Under the pieces are notes generated by a model. That model worked only from the letters and a program-made list of their open reading frames with translations. It did not search any database and was not told the DNA's origin. Below, in pieces: positions 53,638-61,937 of a stretch of DNA of 64,000 nt. The stretch comes from Bryobacter sp. (lineage in GTDB: Bacteria > Acidobacteriota > Terriglobia > Bryobacterales > Bryobacteraceae). Where the stretch lies: NCBI GenBank assembly GCA_022843625.1, contig JALHNH010000003.1, forward strand, positions 1 to 64,000, read 5' to 3'. Within the stretch, counting starts at the first letter, position 1, and every line of letters starts with the position of its first letter. The translations under genes and the position numbers were made by a program.

Positions 53638-54255
53638 CTATGGGATGTAGCCGCGTTGTGCAATCCTTGTGCCGCTGGCAAGTGAAGATTCTTCTTCCTG
53701 CCAGGAGACGCCACTGGCGCCAACCCAGCGGTTGTAGAAGTTAAACAGGGCGCAAACGGTGATCGCGTCATAGATGGCTTCGTCGGTCCAGCCGGCTTTG
53801 TTGAGCTTGCGAATATCCTTTTCCTCGATTTCCTGAGCTTCCAGATTTACCTGTACAACGAACTCGAGCAGAAGCCATTCTGCATCTGTGAGGTCGGCAT
53901 CGCCTTCGAGAACAGCACCGATAAATCCAGGGCCCTTGTCCTTCTTCACGCGGCCTTCTTTCTCAAACATGGCTGCGGCTGCTGCCCCATGAGAATCGCG
54001 GCAGAAAGAGCACTCATTGCCCTCGCTGGTGATCGTTGCGATCAGTTCCCGAAAGGCGGGGCTTAGCGGCGATTCTCCGCGCATCACTTCCTGGGTGAAC
54101 TGATTCAGCAGGTCGGTCGCCTTGGGCTTAAAGGCAAGCAGGTGCATAATTCCAGGAATCTCGCGTCCAGCAGCCCGCATTGCTTCGATGCTTTTCGCAT
54201 AGTGGCCACCGGGTTTTGTGTTCTTTTCCAGATCCTGTAGGTAGATATCGGCCAT
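53638..54255 (-). CDS. AhpD-like carboxymuconolactone decarboxylase/peroxidase-related protein
   Basis: 205 residues of the CMD/AhpD fold. The active site is ECSFCRDSHGAAA (CxxC with the following His), in a helix-rich context. Family members are thiol peroxidase-type reductants. It is a stand-alone gene upstream of the esterase on the same strand, 17 bases away. Confidence 0.87.
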   Translation of the reverse strand: MADIYLQDLEKNTKPGGHYAKSIEAMRAAGREIPGIMHLLAFKPKATDLLNQFTQEVMRGESPLSPAFRELIATITSEGNECSFCRDSHGAAAAAMFEKEGRVKKDKGPGFIGAVLEGDADLTDAEWLLLEFVVQVNLEAQEIEEKDIRKLNKAGWTDEAIYDAITVCALFNFYNRWVGASGVSWQEEESSLASGTRIAQRGYIP

Positions 54256-54306
54256 TGCTACAGTCTAAAGGAAGCTGGTGGGGTATGTGCAAGTGGCTTT
54301 GCGGCC

Positions 54307-56340
54307 CTATGCAGCCTTTATCTTTTCTCCGTTACCGATCCGTGAAAGCAGGTCGGTGAGCGCAGCTGTATTCAGAGGTTTGCTGAGGTAGGCATCCATG
54401 CCAGCCGCGATGCAGCGGTCAGCGTCACCCTTGATTGCCAGGGCAGTCAATGCCACGATCGTGACATGGCCACCTTCTACCGCCTCACGGGCTCGAATCG
54501 CTTGAGTGGCCTCAAGCCCATCCATTTCCGGCATGTGCACGTCCATCAATACGGCGTCGAAAGCTTCAGTCTGAAGGGCTTCCACTGCGAGTTTGCCATT
54601 CACTACCGGGACCACTACGTGGCCCGCACGCGTGAGTACACGCTGCATCAGAACCCGGTTGACTTCGTTGTCTTCGGCCACCAGGATCTTCAATGGTCGG
54701 CTGGGCTTCTCGATTCTTTGTGGCACCACAGGGATTGGCGCGACGGATGCTTCCATTTCGAGCGCGAACGAGAAGGTGCTGCCGCTACCAGGCTTCGACG
54801 CCACCTCGAGAGTGCCACCCATCATCCGAACCAGTTGCGAGGAAATGGATAGGCCCAGGCCGGTTCCGCCGAACCGTCTGGTAGTGGAAGCATCCGCTTG
54901 GGTGAAGGCCTGAAAAATGCGTTGCTCTTGTTCAGGCGTGATGCCTATGCCAGAGTCGGTAACCGAAATTAGCACCCGGTAACGCCCTTCACTCAGAGGT
55001 TGCGATTTCAACTCCAACTCAACCGAGCCTTTTTCTGTAAATTTGACAGCGTTGCCCAATAAATTGATTAAAACTTGTTGCAGACGGCCTGGATCGCCGA
55101 TCACTGAAGCTGGCAACCCTGGATCGATACGGGCTACGAGATCGAGATTCTTACCTTGTGCCGCAAGCCTGAGGATTTGTACAGATCGATGGACCACTTC
55201 TTTCAGGTCGAAAGGAATCGATTCCAAAGTCAGCTTTCCGCTTTCAATCCGGCTGAAGTCCAGAATGTCATCGAGGATCTCGAGCAAGCTGCGTGCCGAG
55301 TTGCGCGCCATCGACAGATACTCGCGTTGATCTTTGCTGAGCTCGGTTTCGAGGGTGAGTTCAGTCATGCCCAGGATGCCATTCATCGGCGTTCGAATTT
55401 CATGGCTCATGTTGGCCAGGAACTGGCTGCGAGCTCGTGCGCTGAGGTCCGCCTGCCTCCGAGCCTGCGAAAGGCGCTGAGCGAAAACGGTTACCAGTGC
55501 AAGCAGAACAAGTGCGGCCCAGATGAGGATCTTCAACAGCTCGTTTCTCTCCCGTGTCTTGTTCATCCAGCCCATGAATGCCGAATCGGTTCGCGTCATC
55601 AGCTTCCACTTGGTAGCCAGTTCAAACACTTCGCCGGAATCATTGAGTGCTTCGATAGCTTCCCTGAGTCGCTTGGCGTCGTCCTGGTGGCTGAAACCAG
55701 AGGCAAGAGCAAAGGATCGGCCCCCTTCTTCGACTAGAAGCGAGCCCAGGCGCAGGGGAGGGCATCCAGCCGGGCGATTGAGAAGGATCTCGTCGGCGAA
55801 TCGATAATCCAGATGCGCAACGTCCAATTTGCCCTGGCACATTTGCAAGAAGGCCGTCTCTGCATCGACAAAAACTTCTACTTTTGTGTTGGCAGGGAAG
55901 TCACGCTGTGGCCGGAAATTCCTTTGCGGGGACGCCAAACCCACCGATTTCCCTGCAAGATCTGCTACCGACTTGATATTCAGTGATTCCGGGAAGTACA
56001 AAGTGGTGCCGATCTTCCACCATGGCTCGCTGATATACATTGTCTTGTCACGCCCTGCGTAAACGGTTATAAAAGGCCAGACTTCAATAACGCCTTTTTG
56101 AATGGCTTCGTCCGGTCCACCCTGAATGCGAACCCACTCCAATCGATAATGAGCCAAATCAGCAGCCCGGTTCAAAACTTCCACGGCAAATCCCTCAGGC
56201 TTACCCGCTTCGTTCCAGTAGTTGAACGGAGTGCTTTGGTTAGAGCCTATGCGGAGCGTCTTCTTCTTGTTGAATCGCTGACACCCCAGCATGGCCAGGC
56301 CAAGAAGCACAAAAAGCGAAACTGCAATGCGGCGTTTCAT
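54307..56340 (-). CDS. Hybrid histidine kinase with periplasmic solute-binding (SBP_bac_3) domain
   Basis: About 677 residues. Signal/anchor [20 protein letters not shown], then an SBP_bac_3 domain (about 28-255, [20 protein letters not shown]), a membrane helix (about 270-290), HisKA ([19 protein letters not shown]), HATPase ([16 protein letters not shown]) and a C-terminal receiver ([14 protein letters not shown]). The layout is BvgS/EvgS-like and suggests sensing of a small solute in the periplasm. No cognate response regulator is beside it. ATG 56340 is preferred over TTG 56358. Confidence 0.9.
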   Translation of the reverse strand: MKRRIAVSLFVLLGLAMLGCQRFNKKKTLRIGSNQSTPFNYWNEAGKPEGFAVEVLNRAADLAHYRLEWVRIQGGPDEAIQKGVIEVWPFITVYAGRDKTMYISEPWWKIGTTLYFPESLNIKSVADLAGKSVGLASPQRNFRPQRDFPANTKVEVFVDAETAFLQMCQGKLDVAHLDYRFADEILLNRPAGCPPLRLGSLLVEEGGRSFALASGFSHQDDAKRLREAIEALNDSGEVFELATKWKLMTRTDSAFMGWMNKTRERNELLKILIWAALVLLALVTVFAQRLSQARRQADLSARARSQFLANMSHEIRTPMNGILGMTELTLETELSKDQREYLSMARNSARSLLEILDDILDFSRIESGKLTLESIPFDLKEVVHRSVQILRLAAQGKNLDLVARIDPGLPASVIGDPGRLQQVLINLLGNAVKFTEKGSVELELKSQPLSEGRYRVLISVTDSGIGITPEQEQRIFQAFTQADASTTRRFGGTGLGLSISSQLVRMMGGTLEVASKPGSGSTFSFALEMEASVAPIPVVPQRIEKPSRPLKILVAEDNEVNRVLMQRVLTRAGHVVVPVVNGKLAVEALQTEAFDAVLMDVHMPEMDGLEATQAIRAREAVEGGHVTIVALTALAIKGDADRCIAAGMDAYLSKPLNTAALTDLLSRIGNGEKIKAA

Positions 56341-56402
56341 GGTCAGTAAATCGGACAAAACAATCCTGATCTTCGATCTTATCGGTAATAAAACCCGATG
56401 CC

Positions 56403-57737
56403 TTAGCTCAATCCTTTTCGGATCGCACCGAGCAAAAGGTCTTCAGCTGCCGGGCCCACTCGCGACACGACGCTGGTCTCGTAACCTTGTTCCGGATACG
56501 CTGCGGCGGTGCCGATGTACATCGGTCCGTAATCGCCGTAGGCTGCCATGGCGGTCCATCCGGCGGCGTTTTCTTTGATTGCGGCCAGTTGGTATTCGAC
56601 AAAGAGTTCGCCTGGCATATGAACGATAGCAGCCCCGTCCATACGCAGTGTTTGAATCGTGATGTTGGGTGTCTTTGATTGGCAGCGTTGCCACCAGGCA
56701 AGGTAACGGGCGCTGCTGGCTCGATCGCGCGGGATGGCCTTTGGGTCTTCGAGCACCTTGCGGATTGCAGCTTCGCTGTATGCGGATCCCTCGCGATGTG
56801 GGAGGTGGATCGGGTTGGCCCTCCATTCGAGTCTTGAGACGGGGCGAGGCCTTGCACTTGCCAGTGAAGCCTTCATTGCATTGGCGATTCGCGAGGCTAG
56901 TACCGCACGATTCGCCGGGGAACCGTCGTTGTATTTGCCCGCACCGATGTTTCCGGCCGCGCCCGTAAAGTAAACGTTGAACCCGGGCACCGACTCGCGG
57001 GCAATGCCCACGAAGTCGGGATTTACGATTCCCTTGCCGTAGTAAGACATTGGGTGAGTGGCGTAGTAATGCAAGCTTGCCAGGGACTTGTCGCCCTGAT
57101 AGAAGCTCATTGTTTTGAGCTTGGGATCGATCACTCCCTCAGGGGCATCGCAATACGGTGAGTTGCGGCAGGCCGTGAAGCGTTGAAAAACAAAGGTCTT
57201 GCCGTCGGGCGAAAGAATACGCCGATTGCAGGCCACCTTTTCGACGGTAGCCTCGCTGTTTGCCCAGTGCGAAACGGGCGTTGGTTTCGCTGTTCGAATC
57301 GCTGCAGCCACGCGCCCGGCGGCCTGGCTACAAAACTCGACAGGGGTAAGCAAACCGGGTTTGATGTCTAGTGGAAGCAGTGCGGCTGCGCCGCGGTCGT
57401 CCCCAGGCGCATCGTGTTGGTGAACAGTTTGCACGGCCACGCGGTCCGGTGTTGTCTTGGCGGCTTTGGCGAGAGTTGCGCACCAGTGCGTGTGCGAATC
57501 TCCGCCTATGCCGAGCCAGTCTACGGCGCATACCACGATGGGCTTCTGACCGTCAGGATAAAGCACGACTCCCTTGGCCAGGAGTGGGCTCTCGACCCCT
57601 TCGACAGGAACGACCAGGGAATAGCAGAGAGGAGCACCGACTGGCGGGGTCACATCGACAGAAAATGTGGCCAGGCGCAGCGTGGGCCGGGCGGCCAGTG
57701 CGGGTGCGGCGAAGAAGAGGTGACGTCTCGTAAGCAT
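56403..57737 (-). CDS. Exported neutral/alkaline ceramidase-like hydrolase
   Basis: 444 residues with a Tat-like N-terminus MLTRRHLFFAAPALAA. The N-terminal block SVDVTPPVGAPL and the metal-site block VQTVHQHDAPGDDRG follow the neutral/non-lysosomal ceramidase pattern, with LHYYATHPMSYYG as a second His block. It is shorter than true ceramidases (about 650-700) and lacks the C-terminal domain, so its substrate may differ. Divergent from the aldo/keto reductase operon, with 65 bases between. Confidence 0.82.
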   Translation of the reverse strand: MLTRRHLFFAAPALAARPTLRLATFSVDVTPPVGAPLCYSLVVPVEGVESPLLAKGVVLYPDGQKPIVVCAVDWLGIGGDSHTHWCATLAKAAKTTPDRVAVQTVHQHDAPGDDRGAAALLPLDIKPGLLTPVEFCSQAAGRVAAAIRTAKPTPVSHWANSEATVEKVACNRRILSPDGKTFVFQRFTACRNSPYCDAPEGVIDPKLKTMSFYQGDKSLASLHYYATHPMSYYGKGIVNPDFVGIARESVPGFNVYFTGAAGNIGAGKYNDGSPANRAVLASRIANAMKASLASARPRPVSRLEWRANPIHLPHREGSAYSEAAIRKVLEDPKAIPRDRASSARYLAWWQRCQSKTPNITIQTLRMDGAAIVHMPGELFVEYQLAAIKENAAGWTAMAAYGDYGPMYIGTAAAYPEQGYETSVVSRVGPAAEDLLLGAIRKGLS

Positions 57738-57802
57738 GATCTATATGATAGTCTTCGTATTGAGCCCCAGGCTTAATTTTGAAGTACTTCGCCGGAGAAT
57801 CT

Positions 57803-58687
57803 ATGCCATCGCTACCACCCTGTCACGAGATGCAACGCCGCCATTTTCTGAAGGCTGGCGCAGCGCTGCTTGCCCTTGAGAATTTCCCGCACCACCTCTA
57901 TGCCGGTACAAAGAAATCTGCTCAAGATCGCGTTTTGCTTGGTCCGGCCAAGGTGCCTGTTTCGCGCCTCGCGATGGGTACTGGCACCAACGGCGTAGGT
58001 GGCAGTTCCAATCAAACCAAGAAGCTTGGCTTCAAGGGCGTGTCGGAATTGTTCCGCGCAGCCTACGATCAAGGCGTATTCTTCTGGGATTCGGCCGACC
58101 AGTACGGCAGCCATCCCCATCTCAAAGAAGCTTTGAAGACCGTTTCGCGTGACAAGGTAACGATCATGTCGAAATCTCGTGCTTTGACTGCCGCCGACAT
58201 GCGTGCAGACCTGGACCGCTTCCGACGCGAGATTGGCACCGACTATATCGATATCGTCCTGCTTCACTGCATGATGGACAGCGACTGGGACGTGCGGATG
58301 AAGGGTGCGATGGATGTATTGAGCGAAGCGAAGGAAAAGGGCATAATTCGTACCAAGGGTACAAGCTGCCACACACTGGGTGCGCTGAAAACGGCAGCCA
58401 AGAGCCCGTGGGTGGAAGTGGACCTGGCCCGCTACAATCCGGCAGGGTTCGCGATGGACGACAAACCGGAAGTGGTAACCGCTGTGCTGAAAGAAATGAA
58501 GGCTGCCGGCAAAGGCATCATTGGCATGAAGGTACTTGGTGCCGGCAAGCTTCGTACGAAAGCCGATGAAGCCATTCAGTGGCATTTGGCCCAGGGCCTG
58601 ACAGACTGCTTCACGATCGGTAGCGAGAGCCGCGCCGAAATGGAAGATCTGTTGAACAAAATTCCCGCTGCGTCCACACGCGGCTAA
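57803..58687 (+). CDS. Exported aldo/keto reductase
   Basis: About 294 residues. MQRRHFLKAGAALLALENF is a Tat-like signal; ATG 57803 has GGAGA four bases ahead and is chosen, though ATG 57830 would begin right at the signal. AKR blocks: FFWDSADQYGSH (Asp, Tyr), VTIMSKSR (Lys), YIDIVLLHCM (His) and a late GMKVLGAGKL. Predicted Tat export suggests the cofactor is loaded before export. First gene of a four-gene operon with gaps of 7-26 bases. Confidence 0.87.
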   Translation: MPSLPPCHEMQRRHFLKAGAALLALENFPHHLYAGTKKSAQDRVLLGPAKVPVSRLAMGTGTNGVGGSSNQTKKLGFKGVSELFRAAYDQGVFFWDSADQYGSHPHLKEALKTVSRDKVTIMSKSRALTAADMRADLDRFRREIGTDYIDIVLLHCMMDSDWDVRMKGAMDVLSEAKEKGIIRTKGTSCHTLGALKTAAKSPWVEVDLARYNPAGFAMDDKPEVVTAVLKEMKAAGKGIIGMKVLGAGKLRTKADEAIQWHLAQGLTDCFTIGSESRAEMEDLLNKIPAASTRG

Positions 58688-58713
58688 GATTTCGATTTAG
58701 AGGAGAAATGAAT

Positions 58714-59262
58714 ATGAAGAAAAATTGGATGGCAGCAGTTGCAGGCCTTGGTGTTTGCCTGCTCGGAACGATGCTGGTAGCACAGACCCCAAAGAAGGGC
58801 GGCTCGACCATTTTGCAGCCGCAAATGACCGTTGCCGCTGATGGCGGGACTCACGAAAAGCCTCACGTGACTCTCGGTGAAGCGGTCAAGGCAGGCGAGG
58901 AATGGTCAGCCACCACCCTTGGCGCATCTGTCGACGGCAAGCCCAACCCCGGCGCCAAGCCAATCAAGATCACTGGCGAAGTACTGGATTTCTCCTGCTA
59001 CATGCAGATCGGCAAGCACGGCGACAAGCATCGCGCCTGTGCGCAGAAATGCTTCAAGGCTGGACAGCCCATTGGCCTGCTTGCCAAGGACGGTTCGCTC
59101 TACATGCTGATGGAAGAAGAGCATGATCTGCGTCGCGACGGCCAGACGGACTTCCGTACTTCCGCCATCGATCACGCTGCACACATCGTCGAAGTGAACG
59201 GTACGCTTTGGTCACATAACGGCGTCAAGGCGATCTATGTTCATGGCTTCACGAAGAAGTAG
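58714..59262 (+). CDS. Secreted Cys/His-motif protein of unknown function
   Basis: About 182 residues with signal peptide MKKNWMAAVAGLGVCLLGTM. The core has EVLDFSCYMQIGKHGDKHRACAQKC split as C95, H102, H106, C109 and C113, and then AGQPIGLLAKDGSLYMLME. The motif looks conserved and metal- or haem-related. AGGAG lies eight bases before ATG 58714; ATG 58708 is an alternative. It sits between the aldo/keto reductase and the peroxidase and is probably co-transcribed. Function unknown. Confidence 0.8.
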   Translation: MKKNWMAAVAGLGVCLLGTMLVAQTPKKGGSTILQPQMTVAADGGTHEKPHVTLGEAVKAGEEWSATTLGASVDGKPNPGAKPIKITGEVLDFSCYMQIGKHGDKHRACAQKCFKAGQPIGLLAKDGSLYMLMEEEHDLRRDGQTDFRTSAIDHAAHIVEVNGTLWSHNGVKAIYVHGFTKK

Positions 59263-59269
59263 GTTAGGC

Positions 59270-60280
59270 ATGACGTTTTCACATTTATCCCGGCTGGCGC
59301 TTCTTGCGCCAGCCTTTGCCATCTTGGCGGCAGACCCGGCACTTGAGGTGCCGCTCGGCCTCTTACCGATACAATTCCCCAAATCGAACCCCTACTCGCC
59401 GGAGAAGCGCGAGCTTGGCCGCTTGCTTTATTACGACAAGCGCCTGAGTGCTGATGGCACAGTGGCTTGTGCCACTTGCCACGCTCCCGAAAATGCCTTC
59501 ACTGACAATAAGCCCGTAAGCAGTGGCATCAAGGGGCAGACGGGCGGCCGCAGCGCCCCAACGGTATTTAATCGCGCATACTCTCTGGCACAGTTCTGGG
59601 ATGGCCGAGCAAAGTCACTCGAAGAGCAGGCCGGTGGGCCGATGCAAAACTCGATTGAGATGGGCAATACCCACGAGGTTGTGGTCAAGACCCTGAAAGG
59701 GATTCCTGGCTATGTTGCCCGCTTCAAGCAGGTTTTTGGAAGCGAAGACTTCGGCATCGACGAAATCACCAAGGCAATCGCAACCTACGAACGCACGGTG
59801 CTGAGTGGCAACTCGCCCTACGACCGCTATAAGGCAGGCAACAAGAAGGCCATGAGTGAGAGCCAGATTCGCGGCTTCGATGTCTACTTCAACAAAGCCA
59901 AATGCGACCAGTGCCATGAAGGCGTCAATCTCACCACCAACGCTTATCACAATCTGGGAGTTGGCACTGACAAGGCAAACCCGGATGAAGGCCGTATGGC
60001 GGTAACCAAGAATCCTGCGGATTGGGGTGCTTTCAAGACTCCAACCCTGCGTGAAATTGCCCGCACAGCGCCCTACATGCACGACGGAAGCCTGGCAACG
60101 CTTGAAGACGTTGTGGAGTATTACGACAAGGGCGGCAACCCCAACAAGAACCTCGATGAGCGCATGAAGCCGCTGAAGCTGACTGCGCAGGAGAAGAAGG
60201 ATCTGGTTGAGTTCATGAAGGCGCTGAGTGGCGAAGGCTGGCAGGCAAAGCTTGTTGCGCCAACGGTATTTCCCAAGTAA
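59270..60280 (+). CDS. Dihaem cytochrome c peroxidase
   Basis: About 336 residues with signal peptide. Two haem c sites: VACATCHAPENAF (C67, C70, H71) and KCDQCHEGVN (C212, C215, H216), with GQTGGRSAPTVFNR and GPMQNSIEMG as family blocks and a late APYMHDGSLATLEDVV. It belongs to the CcpA/MauG-like group; periplasmic H2O2 reduction is the usual job, but MauG-type cofactor oxidation is also possible. It starts seven bases after the Cys/His protein. Confidence 0.92.
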   Translation: MTFSHLSRLALLAPAFAILAADPALEVPLGLLPIQFPKSNPYSPEKRELGRLLYYDKRLSADGTVACATCHAPENAFTDNKPVSSGIKGQTGGRSAPTVFNRAYSLAQFWDGRAKSLEEQAGGPMQNSIEMGNTHEVVVKTLKGIPGYVARFKQVFGSEDFGIDEITKAIATYERTVLSGNSPYDRYKAGNKKAMSESQIRGFDVYFNKAKCDQCHEGVNLTTNAYHNLGVGTDKANPDEGRMAVTKNPADWGAFKTPTLREIARTAPYMHDGSLATLEDVVEYYDKGGNPNKNLDERMKPLKLTAQEKKDLVEFMKALSGEGWQAKLVAPTVFPK

Positions 60281-60289
60281 GGAATTGGA

Positions 60290-61261
60290 ATGAAATCTAG
60301 ACGGACAGTAATGGGCGGCCTCGGACTTGGGGCCGCCACCCTTTTGTTTGAAGCCGGTTGTGGCGGCGAGAAGAAGCGTGTGATCGGTGTTGTGCCCAAG
60401 GGGCGCGCACACCTGTTCTGGCAGAGTGTTCAGGCCGGCGCGATACTTGCGTCCCGCGAGACTGGTGTTGAGATCTCGTGGAATGGCCCGGCAAGCGAAA
60501 CCGACTTTAATGGCCAGTTGCAGATTGTCGATTCGATGATCAACCGGCGCGTCGATGCGATTTGTCTCGCACCGATCGATAAGAAGGCGATGGTGAGCGT
60601 TGTGGAACGCGCTGCCGCCCAAAAGATCCCGGTCGTGATCTTTGACTCGGCGGTGGATACAGACAAATTCATCAGCCAGATTGCCACTGACAACTATGCA
60701 GCAGGCGCAATGGCAGCCGAGCGTATGGGTGAAATCCTTGGCGGCAAGGGCGAGGTTGTTATCGTTGCCGTGCAGCCTGGCGCCGCATCGACCATGGCCC
60801 GCGAGAGTGGCTTCGAAGAAACTCTAGCCAAGAAATTTCCGGAAATCAAGATTGCTGACAAGCGCTTCGGGATGGCTGATTACGCCAAGAGTCTATCAGT
60901 GACTGAGAACATGCTGACGGCACACCCAAACGCCAACGGCCTCTTTGCATCCAACGAATCCAGCGCCGCCGGTGCTGCACAGGCGCTGCGGGGCCGGACG
61001 AATTCCAAGCTCAAAATGGTGGGCTTTGATTCTTCAGCGCCGCTAATTGAAGATCTGCGCAAAGGCGTGATTGATTCCCTGGTGGTCCAGCAACCCTTCA
61101 AGATGGGTTATGAGAGTGTCATGGCGGCAGTTGCGCATCTGGGCGGCAAGCCGGTGACCAAGATCAACAATCTCGAACCTAAGCTGGTGATGGCCAGCAA
61201 TGTGGATCAGCCCGAGATTCAGGCTCTGGTCAAGCCAGACCTGAAAAAGTATCTGCCTTAG
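60290..61261 (+). CDS. Sugar-type ABC substrate-binding lipoprotein (periplasmic binding protein family 4)
   Basis: 323 residues, signal with LLFEAGCGG as lipobox. The ribose/galactose-type fold is seen in VIGVVPKGRAHLFWQSVQAG, DAICLAPIDKKAM, QIATDNYAAGAMAAERM and GLFASNESSAAGAAQAL. AAGGA lies six bases ahead of the ATG. No permease or ATPase gene is near, so this is an orphan binding protein that may act in sensing or scavenging. The stop overlaps the convergent DUF1080 stop by four bases. Confidence 0.9.
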   Translation: MKSRRTVMGGLGLGAATLLFEAGCGGEKKRVIGVVPKGRAHLFWQSVQAGAILASRETGVEISWNGPASETDFNGQLQIVDSMINRRVDAICLAPIDKKAMVSVVERAAAQKIPVVIFDSAVDTDKFISQIATDNYAAGAMAAERMGEILGGKGEVVIVAVQPGAASTMARESGFEETLAKKFPEIKIADKRFGMADYAKSLSVTENMLTAHPNANGLFASNESSAAGAAQALRGRTNSKLKMVGFDSSAPLIEDLRKGVIDSLVVQQPFKMGYESVMAAVAHLGGKPVTKINNLEPKLVMASNVDQPEIQALVKPDLKKYLP

Positions 61262-61788
61262 GGAACCAGTTCTTTAAGGCTGATTTTGCGGAAAGAAATC
61301 GGCTTGCCGGGATTAAATTGCAAGCCGATAAAGCCGCTCAGGCTCCGTTTGTCGGAAGCCTCCAATACCTTCTTGCCATTGTGCTTCACAGTGATCTTAG
61401 GCCCAAGGTGGACTACCTCAAAAGTGTTCCACTCGTTGGGCTTTATTTTTGATTCCGTAGCTTCGGCAATGCCTACGATCGAGCCGGTTTTGAAGTCTTT
61501 TCGATCGTCAAAAATCTGTAGTTCATAGCCGGTCTCATGCGGCTTGCCCGTGGCGTCGCTGCGCAAGAAAACGCCGCTATTGCCGTCGGCGGCAGTCTTG
61601 TATTCCAGTTTCAACTCGTAGTCCTTGTAGGTGGTCTCCGTGCGAAGCCAGCCTCCAGGGCCTTTGTCGACGGTGATCGCCCCGTTTTCAACACGGAAGT
61701 TTGCGCCACCCACGTTGACCCAGCCCTTCAGGGTCTTGCCGTCAAAGAGGCTCGATGCAGAGAGAAGAAGTAGTAGTGGAAGAAACAT
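61258..61788 (-). CDS. Secreted DUF1080 (3-keto-disaccharide hydrolase-like) protein
   Basis: About 176 residues with signal peptide MFLPLLLLLSASS, then SLFDGKTLKGWVNVGGANF and GWLRTETTYKDYELKLEYKT, typical of DUF1080 concanavalin-like folds. Some family members hydrolyse 3-keto-glycosides. ATG 61788 is preferred over the longer frame, which would run into the tRNA. It starts 11 bases downstream of the tRNA 3' end. Confidence 0.86.
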   Translation of the reverse strand: MFLPLLLLLSASSLFDGKTLKGWVNVGGANFRVENGAITVDKGPGGWLRTETTYKDYELKLEYKTAADGNSGVFLRSDATGKPHETGYELQIFDDRKDFKTGSIVGIAEATESKIKPNEWNTFEVVHLGPKITVKHNGKKVLEASDKRSLSGFIGLQFNPGKPISFRKISLKELVP

Positions 61789-61799
61789 GGATTCTATTA

Positions 61800-61876
61800 T
61801 GGTGCACCCGACAGGACTCGAACCTGTGACCCTTTGCTTAGAAGGCAAATGCTCTATCCACCTGAGCTACGGGTGC
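61800..61876 (-). tRNA. tRNA-Arg (anticodon TCT)
   Basis: On the minus strand, a full cloverleaf: acceptor GCACCCG with CGGGTGC, D stem GCTC/GAGC, anticodon stem TTTGC/GCAAA with loop CTTCTAA (anticodon TCT, reading AGA), T arm ACAGG-TTCGAGT-CCTGT, discriminator A and encoded CCA. It lies between the DUF1080 gene and the integrase gene. Confidence 0.97.
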
Positions 61877-61889
61877 GTTTTCGATTTAA

Positions 61890-61907
61890 CTGTTTGATTT
61901 CAAACAG
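61890..61907. repeat. Inverted repeat between integrase and tRNA-Arg
   Basis: CTGTTTGATTTCAAACAG is an eight-base perfect inverted repeat with a two-base centre. It lies 13 bases from the tRNA 5' end and 30 bases from the integrase stop. It could be a core-type recombinase site or a weak terminator for the integrase. No long T-run follows. Confidence 0.55.
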
Positions 61908-61937
61908 CTTTTACTACTTTGCAGTTTCCGCCCTTCA

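Noticed and set aside
57812..58585. Minus-strand open frame of about 257 codons
   Set aside because: Antisense shadow of the aldo/keto reductase gene; no motif.
59615..60622. Minus-strand open frame of about 335 codons
   Set aside because: Antisense to the well-supported peroxidase and binding-protein genes; no recognisable motif.
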